Assembly (NCBI RefSeq): GCF_007655135.1
Contig: NC_045127.1
Location: forward strand, 1,922,001-1,986,000
Length of the DNA stretch: 64,000 bases
Reading direction: 5' to 3'
DNA from: Punica granatum
Lineage: Eukaryota; Streptophyta; Magnoliopsida; Myrtales; Lythraceae
Below the pieces are notes generated by a model. It was not told the DNA's origin and ran no database searches. It saw nothing but the letters and a program-made list of their open reading frames with translations. Positions 13,547-22,604 of this stretch are shown here, one piece after another; positions within the stretch are counted from its first letter, which is position 1, and every line of letters starts with the position of its first letter. Made by a program: the position numbers and the translations under genes.

Positions 13547-14134
13547 ATGGTACCATCAGTGTTCGATGGGAAGAATTACCAAGCCTGGGCTGTCAAGATG
13601 ACTGCATACTTGGAGGGCCATGATTTGTGGGAAGCTAGGGAGCAGGATTACGAAATTACTCCCTTACCAAACAATCCCATGATGAATCAGATCAAGTATC
13701 ACAAGGAGAGGACAATAAGGAAGGCCAAGGCAAAGTCGTGCCTTTATGCTGCCGTTTCACCTACCATTTTCACCAGGATTATGGGGCTTGGCTTAGCAAA
13801 GGAAATCTAGGATTTTCTCAAAGCATAATATGAAGGAGATGAGAAAGTGAGGGGCATGAAAGTGCTAAATCTCTTAAGAGAGTTTGAGAGACAACAGATG
13901 AAGGATTCAGAGATAGTGAAAGAGTACTCTGAAAGGCTCATCGAGATAGCCAATAAAATCAGAGTCTTGGGGACTGACTTGAAGGATGAGAGGCTAGTTC
14001 AGAAGATTCTGGTGTCTCCTCAAAAGAAGTTTGAAGCAATTATAACTTCTTTGGAAAATACAAAAGATTTGCTAGAAATCAAGTTGGCAGAATTGGTGAG
14101 TGCCCTCCAGGCCCAGGAGCAAAGGAGAATGTAG
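13547..14134 (+). pseudogene. Copia gag remnant
   Basis: The two frames 13547-13810 and 13847-14134 make one gag-like polypeptide broken by an in-frame TAG near 13808. Features are the FDGKNYQAWAVKMTAYLEGHDLW start, typical of copia UBN2/gag proteins, and an EFERQQMKDSEIVKEYSERL helix further on. The zinc knuckle and everything up to late integrase are missing; the deletion joint lies at about 14137-14187. Confidence 0.9.
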
Positions 14135-14136
14135 AT

Positions 14137-14187
14137 TTTAATATAGATTTTAAAGGTCCCCATGCGAGTTTAATATAGATTTTAAAG
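14137..14187. repeat. 19-bp direct repeat at an internal deletion joint
   Basis: The 19-mer tttaatatagattttaaag occurs at 14137-14155 and again at 14169-14187, with 13 bases between. It lies exactly where gag sequence gives way to late-integrase sequence. It therefore marks a rearrangement or filler at the deletion breakpoint. Confidence 0.85.
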
Positions 14188-14609
14188 TGTATGGTTTTAT
14201 TCCTTCAGGAAAGAATTTAAAGGTTTTTGGATGCTTGTGTTCCTTGCATGTTCCTCATGTTAAGAGGGACAAACTGGATCAAAGAGCTGAGCTTGGGATC
14301 TTCATTGGGTACGGTCTCCAAACAAAGGCATGTAGAGTCTTTCAACCTGTGTTAGAAAAGGTGATAGTGAGAAGGGATGGTATCCTTCTGGAGGAAGATG
14401 AATGGAATTGGACGAAAGAAAGCAAAGAAGGCAAAGATAAGTCTGTAGCACGACAGTTTACTGTACCTTTACAGGTTGATGAGGACTTAAATGGATTGGA
14501 AGACATAGTGGATGACCCACCTATTAGAGGCACAAGGCTGCTTGCAGAGATCTATGAAAGATGCAATGTGACAGTGCTTGAACCTGCAAATTTTGAAGAA
14601 GCAAATTAG
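14187..14609 (+). pseudogene. Copia integrase C-terminal remnant
   Basis: The reading frame contains LKVFGCLCSLHVPHVKRDKL followed by ELGIFIGYG, the conserved block downstream of the copia integrase core. It then runs into an acidic linker toward the RT. The catalytic integrase core is not present. Confidence 0.85.
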
Positions 14610-14617
14610 GATTAGAG

Positions 14618-15635
14618 GTGGATTGCAGTAATGCAGGAGGAGTTAGCAATAATCCAGAAAAATCACCCACTTGGGAGTTGGCTGACATACCACCAAACAG
14701 GCATGTTATTGGTGTTAAGTGGGTGTTCAAAACAAAACTTAATCCCGATGGTCCTGTCAATAAACCTAAAGCTAGACTAGTTGTGAAAGGCTATGCTCAG
14801 ATTTGGGGAGTGGACTATTCAGAAACATTTGCTTCTGTTGCAAGGCTTGATACAATCAGGCTGCTATTTGCAATTGCAGTAGAGAAGGGGTGACCCACAT
14901 TCCAGTTAGATGTTAAGTTTGCTTTTCTGAATGGAGAGCTCGAGGAGGAAATCTATGTAAAACAACCTGAAGGCTTCAGTGTCAAGGGGCAAGAAGAGAA
15001 AGTATATAGATTGAGAAAGACATTATATGGACTGAAACAAGCTCCACAAGCATGGTATGGGAAGATAAACAGATACTTGTAGGACTTTGGCTTTGAGAAA
15101 AGTCCGAGTGACTTCACTCTCTATGTTAAGAAGGTGAACCACAGTTTGTGACAATATCACTTTATGTGGATGACTTGTTGGTGACAGGGAATGATGAAGA
15201 ACATATAGATAAGTTGAAGCAAGATCTATTTGTAGCCTTTGAGATGACAGACTTGGGGAAGATGGCTTACTTTTTGGGTCTTGAAATTATGCAAGCTCCA
15301 CAAGAGATCTTCATATGTCAGAAGAAATATTTGAAGGAAATTCTAAAGAGGTATAAAATGGAATATTGCAGAACTGTCAGCACTCTTATGGCAGCGAAGG
15401 AGAGGTTGCAGAAGAAAGATGGGACATATCTTATAGAGGTGCTATCTATAGAAGTTTGATTGGATGTCTCATGTATCTTACAGCAACTAGACCATATACT
15501 CTATTTGCTGTGAGTGTTTTGTTCAAGTTTATGAGTTGTCCCAGTCAATTACACTTGGAGGTTGCAAAAAAAGTCGAGATATCTCAAAGAAAACTTATCA
15601 TTTGGATTGAAGTTCAGCAAAAAGCCAAGGTTTAA
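14618..15635 (+). pseudogene. Copia reverse transcriptase and start of RNase H, with stops
   Basis: The RT is recognisable from [16 protein letters not shown], the [10 protein letters not shown] block, LDVKFAFLNGELEEEIYV, TLYGLKQAPQAWY and SLYVDDLLVTG, which holds the YVDD catalytic motif. A TGA near 14891, a TAG near 15080 and a frameshift near 15145 break it. The RNase H start near 15500-15630 is cut by the solo LTR, and its continuation is found from 16756. Confidence 0.93.
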
Positions 15636-16750
15636 TGTAAAATCCGAAATTTTATTACGATAAAATTCGATAATTACGTATGAATTTCCTTACATATAAA
15701 GGATATTCAAAAAATTACAAATTCGATCGGATGAGTAAAATTCCGATAAAATGCTACGATTCACCGTCACTTTTAACTTGAAAAAACACTGAGAATATAT
15801 TTGGGGGTGAGCTTGACGTCCAATGAGTAACCACAACCTAAACTAGCCGGATCATAGCACGATTTTAATAATATCATAAAAATATCATCGAGACTTCCAG
15901 AACTCAGATCATTCATGTGCCCCTTTTTCAGCTCTCGACCATAGTGATGGCTCCACACTGGCAGCCTCTCTGCTCTAGGCAGCCCTTTCCTACTGCTTGG
16001 CTTATGATTGGCTCAGGGTACCACAAGACTCACCGACTCCCAACAATCTCATTTACCCAACTCAATACCTCACTTCTCATTTTCAAATATCATAATTGAT
16101 TATATAAAAATGCACGCATGATTCGTGACATTGACATGACCATGACAATGCAGTTATAAAAATACCATTATAACGATAATAAAAATACTAGTTTAAGAAT
16201 AGGTTACTCACATTGTCAAGTCTCCCGAACCTTAAATATCGAAAATCGAATGTTTTCTATTTTCTAGAATTTTCCTCATATTTTTCCCTCAATATTCTCC
16301 CTAAGTTGCTCAAAGGCCTCTCTCTCTCTGTGTAATTAATGGTTTTGGCCGTGGAAATTTAAATGACAAAGAAGAGTTCATGAGGCCATTTAAAGGGAAG
16401 AGAAGGCGGTGGAAATGGATGAAATTGATTTGGATTTGGCCTTGCGGTATTGAAGAAGAATGGCGGTGGAAAAAAGAAATGGATCCAGATGAAATTGAGT
16501 TGGACATGTGGAAAGGCAAGGGTGAAGGAGAATTCAACACATGGAAAGTTAAATTAATGCTTATCTTGCAAATAAGTACACATCAAGAAATTATTAATTT
16601 ATTTAAATTGATAATGATAAGGAATATGAGGTTGTCACAAAATCAAATTAAACGATCCACATGTGTACATGTATGTAAAATTTTCCATTTAATAAATAAT
16701 AGATGAAATCTGTAAATATGTATATTGAAGAAAATTCTCGGGATGTTACA
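15636..16750 (-). mobile_element. Solo LTR nested in the copia element
   Basis: This 1115-bp insertion begins TGTAAAATCC and ends GGATGTTACA on the plus strand. It is flanked by TTTAA at 15631-15635 and 16751-16755. On the minus strand it reads TGTAACATCC...TTTTACA, the form usual for plant LTRs. It splits the RNase H coding region, which picks up after it with FSDSDWA-type residues near 16768. No internal retroelement domain, primer site or second LTR is seen, so it is best read as a solo LTR. Orientation is inferred from the TGTAACATCC start. Confidence 0.85.
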
Positions 16751-16755
16751 TTTAA

Positions 16756-17202
16756 GTTGCAGGGTTTTTCAGATAGTGACTAGGCAGACTCGATGGATGA
16801 CATGAAAAGTACCTCAGGTTAATGTTTTCAATTTTGGTTATGCTTGTTTCTCCTGGTGTTCCAAAAAAATAGGATATTGTGGCTCAGTTTACTGTTGAGG
16901 CTGGAGCTACAACAACTGCAAAGATCTGTGGTTGAATACAAATGATTGCATTGAAGTTCATGTGGATAATCGGGTTGCATTAGCAATATCGCAAAATCTA
17001 GTTTTTTATGGCAGAACCAAGAATTTTAAGGTAAAGTTTTTCTTTTTGCATGAGGTGCAACGGAGTGGTGAAGTTATGCTGGTCTACTGCACATTTAAAG
17101 ATCAGCTTGCAAACATTTTCACAAAGCCATTTCAGGCTGGAAGATTTGAATTTTAAGAAGAAAAATTGGAGTATGCAACAGCTTCAGAACCAAGGAGGAG
17201 TA
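16756..17202 (+). pseudogene. Copia RNase H end and polypurine tract
   Basis: Shattered frames carry RNase H residues around 16768-16800 (FSDSDWADSMDDMKSTSG) and the C-terminal block at 16932-17156 (NDCIEVHVDNRVALAIS, then DQLANIFTKPFQ). DNRVALAIS corresponds to the DNQSAIALA-type block of copia RNase H. The polypurine tract aaggaggagta abuts the 3' LTR. Confidence 0.88.
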
Positions 17203-17488
17203 TGTTGGGAAAAGGTTGTCTCGGAGCAGCTGCAACTCGTTTGATCTGGTTTCTTGCCGTTTAAGTTTTTTATTGTCATAATTTGTCTTTTATTTAGCAG
17301 TTAGTGGAGCAAATGTAGTGGCAGTTACTTGCTGCAGTTTAAACGTGTATGGCAGTTTCTTTTCTGCCTTTGTTTTACGTTTCCGGTACCGTATGACAGT
17401 TTATGCAAGGAGGAATAGAAGTTTTCACTCCCTATGCTATCCTTTTGTCTCTCTTCCTCTCTATACTGTGTGCGCTGTTGATCCAACA
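17203..17488 (+). repeat. 3' LTR of the copia element
   Basis: A 286-bp copy of the LTR at 13147-13426. It starts TGTTGGGA directly after the purine tract and ends ATCCAACA directly before AAACC. Confidence 0.95.
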
Positions 17489-17932
17489 AAACCTAATACC
17501 CATCTGCCGACTCTTCACCAGAGCCTCGGGGAACAAGCTCGAGACCCTGTCGGGGGCGACAGAGAGTTGAGAGCAGGGCATCGAGGGATCGCACAGAAGA
17601 GACGCACCTAAACTTAGGAATGCTGCAGAACGGATGGACCGCCTCTTGAGATCCGTCGGTGTGGCAGAGGGACTTCATCAGGTCGATGAGGACGGGCTCT
17701 GAGGTCTCGAATTTCTCCACCGCCTCGAGGTGGCCGAGGATGGCGGGGATGTGGCGAAGAAACCTGGAGGGCTCGGAGAGGGTTCTGAGGACAGAGCCGT
17801 AGGCTTTGGGTGTCGGGTCGCAGCGGCGGGTGGAAATGAATCTGTGAGGGCGAATATGAATTTTGGGCGTTCTGGGTCGTCTTCTGCTTCATCTGGAGAG
17901 GTTTTGGGAGCAAACTTGAGGAGGGATTTCAT
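17489..17932 (-). pseudogene. PPR protein pseudogene, 5' part (N-terminus)
   Basis: This is the N-terminal half of the PPR gene. The ATG is at 17932, giving MKSLLKFAPKTSPDEAEDD. A one-base loss near 17823 shifts the frame, after which it reads DPTPKAYGSVLRTLSEPS, then LRHIPAILGHLEAVEKFET and SVRSLDALLSTLCRPRQGLE. Another one-base lesion near 17528 precedes the residues at the insertion joint. The codons at the joint, ...ATT AGG TTT (minus strand), continue in phase with GAA GAT TCC at 13141 on the other side of the copia element. The resemblance to Arabidopsis At2g38420 is from memory. No clear targeting peptide can be judged because of the early frameshift. Confidence 0.85.
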
Positions 17933-18224
17933 GACTCGCTGATGCTGCTTCCGTTGGTCATTGGATTCTTGGCAACGGGCTTTCCTGAATGATGGTGTCG
18001 GCCATTTTCGGTTCTTAATTTGGTCACACCCTTCAGAGAAGACGAGCTCCTAACCGTTGATACTGAGCCGACCAGAGTGGTTCTACGTATACACTTGATA
18101 AAGATATTTTAGTCTCGCTAATTCGCATCAAACCAGGAGGCGTGGTATTGCACTATACAATTTCGCTAATTTCTTTATAGTAAATGATGAAAATGACACG
18201 GAAAATTTGACCGACATCTGCACA

Positions 18225-18480
18225 GAAAAGGTTTGGCTTTTCTTGGACGAATCTCATGATCCTCAGGAATTGGATATTTTGAGAAACATATTGAGAGAGA
18301 ATTGGATTTGGTTAGACAATGTGTGGTTGGTAAACAAGGATTGATTTTTTAGTAAGGTATGTATTGTCAAATATTCAGTATGATTTTACAAGATCTAGTT
18401 TCGTTCAAGTAACGTATTCTAGCCAATTGAAAGGATCTTATGATCAATCCAGAGATCATTTTGATTCCATTAGTAATGAT
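18225..18480 (+). pseudogene. Plastid ycf2 fragment in nuclear DNA (NUPT)
   Basis: The plus strand reads [16 protein letters not shown], then [17 protein letters not shown], which I recognise from memory as the plastid Ycf2 protein. It then hits TGA where Ycf2 has an Arg codon. After a frameshift near 18360 the nucleotide sequence still follows ycf2 (ttcgttcaagtaacg, ccaattgaaaggatctt, gatcattttgattcc). The stops and the lack of neighbouring plastid genes show a decayed transfer to the nucleus, not a plastid contig. Plastid similarity may begin earlier, near 18170, where [17 protein letters not shown] is in the same frame, but I am less sure of that part. Confidence 0.85.
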
Positions 18481-18838
18481 GAGACCTTGAATTTGACCAA
18501 ATCCAAATCCATCCACGTTCAGACAGTAATTAGTTATTGAAAATCAAATATGAGTTCCACGAGCCCCGCCGTCTTATTTGAACCGCTCCTCCTAGGAAAA
18601 GTATATGTGGGGTTGCAAATTGCAATAAAACTAAGCAATCGCAGCGACTTGGTTTCCTGGAAATTATCAGTCTGTCTGACAGAGAAAGGATTAATAATTC
18701 CAATCCAATTAACCGCGTCTGAGCAATCCTATATATATATATATATATATGAATGAAAACCATTAAGGTTGTGTAAGTAATTGAGATCATAAACAACCTG
18801 AAGAGATTTTGTTGCAGATAATTCTCTTCAAAGGCATC

Positions 18839-19768
18839 ATGGCAAGCGCAGGATCATCATTTCCGGGTTCAACCAACTCTCTTTCTGTTATCGGGCCTCA
18901 GTACTGCACCCCGTACCCGATCGACCTACGAATAGTGAAGAAGGTCATGACAATCAGTGACGGTAACTTTGTTGTCACGGACTCCGCCGGCAATATTCTG
19001 TTCAAGGTGAAGGGGGTGCTCCTGACCTTCATTCATCAGCGAAGGCACCTGCTTGATGCCGCAGGAATCCCTATCGTCACCCTGCAATCAAAGGTATCAC
19101 TTTGCAGCGCATGGTATTTTACATAAGCTTTAGTTTACACTGTCCTGCTCAACTAACATAATATTTCGAGAATAAGGTGAATTATGCCTTAAAAACTTTA
19201 TCGCAAAACACAAAAGTTTGATTTCTCCCGGTTCGGTATTTTCGGGGTTTGTTCCACGTTCGCTGGTCGCTAAAGACTATCTGTTTGTGCAGGCAATGAC
19301 TGCACATTGTAGGTGGCAAGCGTTCAGGGGTGAAAGCAATGACCCGAACAATCTGATGTTCAGTGCAAAGACTTCTTCCATCTTATTTGTCAAGACCAAA
19401 TTGCACGTCTTCTTGGCCCACAACACCAAAGAGGACGTCTGCGATTTCAGAGTCGAAGGGAGCTGGCTCGAGAGGTCGTGCAAGATCTACATTGGAGAGT
19501 CTTCGACCGTTATTGCGGAGGTATATATTAAGCTGCTCTTTAAAATTTTTATCTCTTTCAGACTTAATACAAACGATCAAAGGTTCAGACAATTGCTGAA
19601 CTATATATTATATGTTACATTCAGATGCACAAGAAACACACGCTTCAGAGCATCTTGGTCGGGAAGGACAATTACATGGTCACTGTGCATCCCAACATTG
19701 ATTACGCCTTCATCGTCGCACTCATTGTGATTCTTGACGAGATTAATCACACGGGTCAACAGAGCTAG
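18839..19768 (+). CDS. LURP-one-related (LOR) protein, Tubby-C-like fold
   Basis: Three exons, 18839-19093, 19293-19520 and 19625-19768, joined at clean GT-AG sites in phase 0, give a 208-residue protein of the length usual for the family. It starts near the N-terminus with QYCTPYPIDLRIVKKVMT and continues VTDSAGNILFKVKG, then LLDAAGIPIVTLQSK, the typical opening of the LOR/DUF567 domain. Exon 2 holds the SILFVKTKLHVFLA and WLERSCKIYIGESSTVIAE strands. Exon 3 gives the closing VTVHPNIDYAFIVALIVILD helix. LOR proteins share the Tubby C-terminal beta-barrel; Arabidopsis LURP1 is needed for defence against the downy mildew oomycete, while most family members have no known role. I infer membrane association only from the fold. 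An (AT)n run lies about 90 bp upstream. The neighbouring ycf2 fragment and TRIM element are unrelated. Confidence 0.93.
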
Positions 19769-19883
19769 TTGACCCCAGGCCAGAGGATGTCTTTTAATTT
19801 AAAATGCTGCATGTAGAGATGCAGATCAAGAAAATTGAGTGCACGCTTGTCTTGGACACTATTTCTTGTATTTTTATGAGTGG

Positions 19884-20534
19884 TGTTGAGATATGTTGTT
19901 TCACGTAAAAAAATTTAGAAATAAATCACAAGCTTATATGAAGTTTCGATTCATGAACCTATTAGCTTAAGTTTTTGGATTGTAAATGGACTCAAATCCG
20001 TATATACCAAAGTGAGAATTTTTTCATGGTATCAGTGTGGGTTATACTTCCGCCTGCTTGTGTGGGTTCACACCACGTCAAGTCTAGTTTCGAGATAGCT
20101 AAATTGTGCCTCATGCACAAAAGTCTAATCCCGATTCGTAGTCAGTTTTTGAGGGCGGATGTTCAATTCCACACGTCACATGTATGTGAAGCATCAAAGC
20201 AACACGTCGCCACGTGAGAGTGGGTGTTGACACATATTATCCCACATGGAAAAATTAAAGAGAAATCCGTTGGTTTATAAGTGATTGGATACCACAACTA
20301 ATCGGCTCGAGCTTTTGGATTGGAGATAGGCCCAATAACTTACGAGCGGATGTTGACACATATTGTCTCATACGAAAAAATTAAAGAGAAATTCACGGGT
20401 TTATAAGTGATTAAGTACCACAACTTATAGGCTCGAGCTTTTGTGTAAGAGATGAGCCTAATAGTTTATAAGCCAAGTGGAATTTTATAAGTGGATCCAA
20501 GCTCAATAGCTTATAGGCCAAGTGAAATTTTACA
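19884..20534 (+). mobile_element. TRIM-type LTR element with an extra LTR copy
   Basis: The layout is 5' LTR 19884-20026 (TGTTGAG...TTTTTTCA), primer-binding site TGGTATCAGTGT at 20027-20038, about 190 bp of non-coding interior, purine-rich tract ending GAGAGTGGG at 20224, and a 3' LTR from 20225. A second LTR copy starts at 20351 (TGTTGACACATATTGTCTC) and ends near 20534 at TTTTACA. The flanks AGTGG (19879-19883) and AGTGA (20535-20539) look like a slightly diverged target duplication. No coding capacity is seen. The LTR copies share blocks such as aaaaattaaagagaaat and agcttttggattg. Size and layout fit a terminal-repeat retrotransposon in miniature. Confidence 0.72.
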
Positions 20535-20539
20535 AGTGA

Positions 20540-21157
20540 ACTCTGTTAGAAAGTTTTATTGTTCCTCTGTCATGTATACTTGATTCTACGAATTCCTTGG
20601 TTCCACTTAAATTTCAATTATAAAGAAGAATCATGAACTTCATATAAGAATTAAAAAAAAAATGAACGAATTAGTTGGACGGAAAGTGTGACTGATGAGG
20701 ATGCACTTGGAACATATTGGTTTCGAATTTAATAGTTGTGGCACTATACTAAGTCCCCTTCCTCAAGATTTACTATTCTAAATTCAGCATATTGTTGTGT
20801 ATTTTTTTTTATCAAATTCATTAGGCCGGTATATATAAAAATATAAAAATTCTACGATTTGTCATTAGTAATAAAATTATTATATTAATAATTATGAAAT
20901 AGTGTCCGATAATTTAAGGTCTGGGGTACTAAAAAACCTATAAAAAACCGAACAAAGCTGATAGACAAATAATTTTAGAGTGACCATTAAACAAACAAAC
21001 ACAAATAGAACTCTCAAATTTAATTAAAATGACTTTAATAAATAACTTTTAACGCTCTCAAACTTAATTAACCTGACTTTTTAAATGACTTCAAGAAAGA
21101 TAAAGAAACTGTCATATATCATGAATTACATTATTTACCAACGCATCACCCTAACAC
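20540..21157. other. AT-rich intergenic stretch upstream of the defensin-like gene
   Basis: No gene or clear repeat is recognised. It holds short T and A runs and a repeated pair of phrases (ctctcaaatttaatta / ctctcaaacttaatta, 21011-21070). Confidence 0.4.
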
Positions 21158-21167
21158 TATATAAATA
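21158..21167 (+). promoter_or_regulatory. TATA box of the defensin-like gene
   Basis: TATATAAATA lies about 100 bp before the ATG at 21266, a usual distance for a plant TATA box with a short leader. Confidence 0.65.
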
Positions 21168-21265
21168 ACCACCATTAATATCCCCCATATATAATTCTCC
21201 TTTGATTAAAAAAAGAAGAAGAAGAAGTCCTGTTGAACACGCAAATATATTTATCGCTGGGAGAG

Positions 21266-21631
21266 ATGGCAAAGCTTTGCGTCTTTCGTTGGGTTTTCTT
21301 CTTCCTCATTCTTTCAGGTAACTCATATGTTAAAGAATATTTCATAATTTGAACCAAGAAATTATTTTGTCATGAATATTTACAACCATTAATCATTAAT
21401 TATAACTATGTAGTAATCTCATGATTTCTTACATGATAATCTATATGTGCAGTAATGCACGTAGTTCCACAGGCCGAAGCAAAGAGATGTTTTGTGACAC
21501 TGCATCCGACAGGCTGCAAACTTTTTGACTGCAAGAAGGAGTGTTTCCAAAAACATGGTGAGAACTCCGGCCAATGCGTCCCTAATCAATTTGGCACCGA
21601 TTATAGTTGTCTCTGCTTCTGGAACTGTTGA
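21266..21631 (+). CDS. Defensin-like secreted cysteine-rich peptide
   Basis: Two exons, 21266-21317 and 21453-21631, with a phase-1 GT-AG intron inside the signal peptide, encode 76 residues. The first exon gives MAKLCVFRWVFFFLILS, a hydrophobic secretion signal. The mature part follows AEAKR and has eight cysteines (C, GC, C, C after KKE, then GQC, C-x-C and a final C). This is the plant defensin-like (DEFL/LCR) pattern, with the C-x-C near the end that pairs in the cysteine-stabilised alpha-beta fold. Such peptides act outside the cell, as antimicrobials or as signals in reproduction; the target here cannot be told from sequence. A TATA box sits about 100 bp upstream. A second family member with the same intron phase lies at 28143-28496 on the other strand. 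Confidence 0.88.
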
Positions 21632-21954
21632 TGGGTGTTCGGCCTGTTCTCAACCTCTGCAGTTCCCAATTAATGCCAAGCAGAGAGGATCAGGGATATT
21701 TTGTTTTATAATTAGAGGGGATTAATAAGTTGGCTACTATTTGAGCTAAGATTATCGTATGTGTCGGCTTTCTTTTCTTTTTTTTTTAGCTCAACCAAAC
21801 AAGCACATTTCCAGGGCCAAATCTTAATAATCAGCCCATGAAGGCCCAATGAACTTTCCCTCGCCTCCCTCAAGGTAGAGGACCCGATTCTTCCTCTTTT
21901 TCTTTATTTATTTTTTTCTTTTTTTACACCTTTATATCTGGAAGCTCAATGAGC
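21632..21954. other. Probable 3' UTR and spacer
   Basis: Downstream of the defensin-like stop there is T-rich DNA (21770-21790, 21895-21925) and no other gene. Confidence 0.35.
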
Positions 21955-22385
21955 CATAACTAACTCAATCGGTCTGGATCGATCCATTAAAAGATAAAAC
22001 TCTTACAGTATGAGATTTTTTTTTTTCATCTACAAGATTCGAACGCAACAGCAAACCATCAGAAGACTTGCTTGGACATGCTTCATTTACCTTATATGGA
22101 GAGAAAGAAACTTTAGAACGTTTCAAGGGAATGTACGAGTGAGGAAAGCCTTTGTAGACAAGTTGAGAAGATGGTTCGGGGTCTTGTTTCTTTACCAAAT
22201 TTTGCTTCTAGAATTCTTAGATGTTCTTTGTCAAGCTCATTTCGATTGTTTGAACTTTCGTAAGTTGGGTTGAACACTTATTACATATTGGTTGGTTTGA
22301 ATAGAAAATGCAATTATCGAAAAAAAAAGATTTGAATCTGAGACTTTAAGTAAAGGAAGCAAGCTCCGAACCAAATGAAACAGTC
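21955..22385 (-). mobile_element. SINE family B copy split by a LINE fragment
   Basis: Two parts of the common SINE of this window, 21955-22040 and about 22328-22385 (minus strand), flank a LINE 3' end. The sequence at the joint repeats as agattcgaac (left) and agatttgaat (right), consistent with a short target duplication. Confidence 0.5.
22041..22327 (+). mobile_element. LINE 3'-end fragment
   Basis: The plus strand encodes RRLAWTCFIYLIWRERNFRT FQG-type residues, the C-terminal block (A-x-x-YxIWxERN) found at the end of plant LINE ORF2 after the zf-RVT region. A poly(A) run follows at about 22320-22328. The whole upstream part is missing, as expected for a 5'-truncated LINE copy. Confidence 0.65.
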
Positions 22386-22547
22386 AATGCTGATGATTCC
22401 TCTCTTTTAGCATTTTCGTGTCATATCTATTGAAAGTGAAAAGCAATCTAATATTTCACCAATAAGAAATGTTCTCCTGCCGATTCCTCTCTAATAGCGT
22501 GATGACAGACATTTTATGACATAGTACGATAACGTACTACGGGAATG

Positions 22548-22601
<54 letters not shown>

Positions 22602-22604
22602 ATG
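22548..22604. repeat. (GTATAT)n hexanucleotide repeat
   Basis: About nine copies of GTATAT in a row, nearly perfect. Confidence 0.95.

Larger units (their letters stand above)
13147..17488 (+). mobile_element. Ty1/copia LTR retrotransposon, decayed, inserted in the PPR gene
   Basis: The order is 5' LTR, primer-binding site, gag, a remnant of the integrase C-terminus, reverse transcriptase, RNase H, polypurine tract (about 17193-17202) and 3' LTR. Target copies AAACC flank it. The protease and the integrase core are absent. Several stops and frameshifts interrupt the coding region (for example near 13808, 14891 and 15080), and a solo LTR sits at 15636-16750. The element cannot encode its own transposition. 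The RT/RNase H order after integrase is that of copia, not gypsy. LTR divergence of around 10% by eye suggests an old insertion. Confidence 0.95.

Noticed and set aside
18225..18480. Plastid genome contamination
   Set aside because: Frameshift, stops and seamless nuclear flanks favour an old nuclear insertion.
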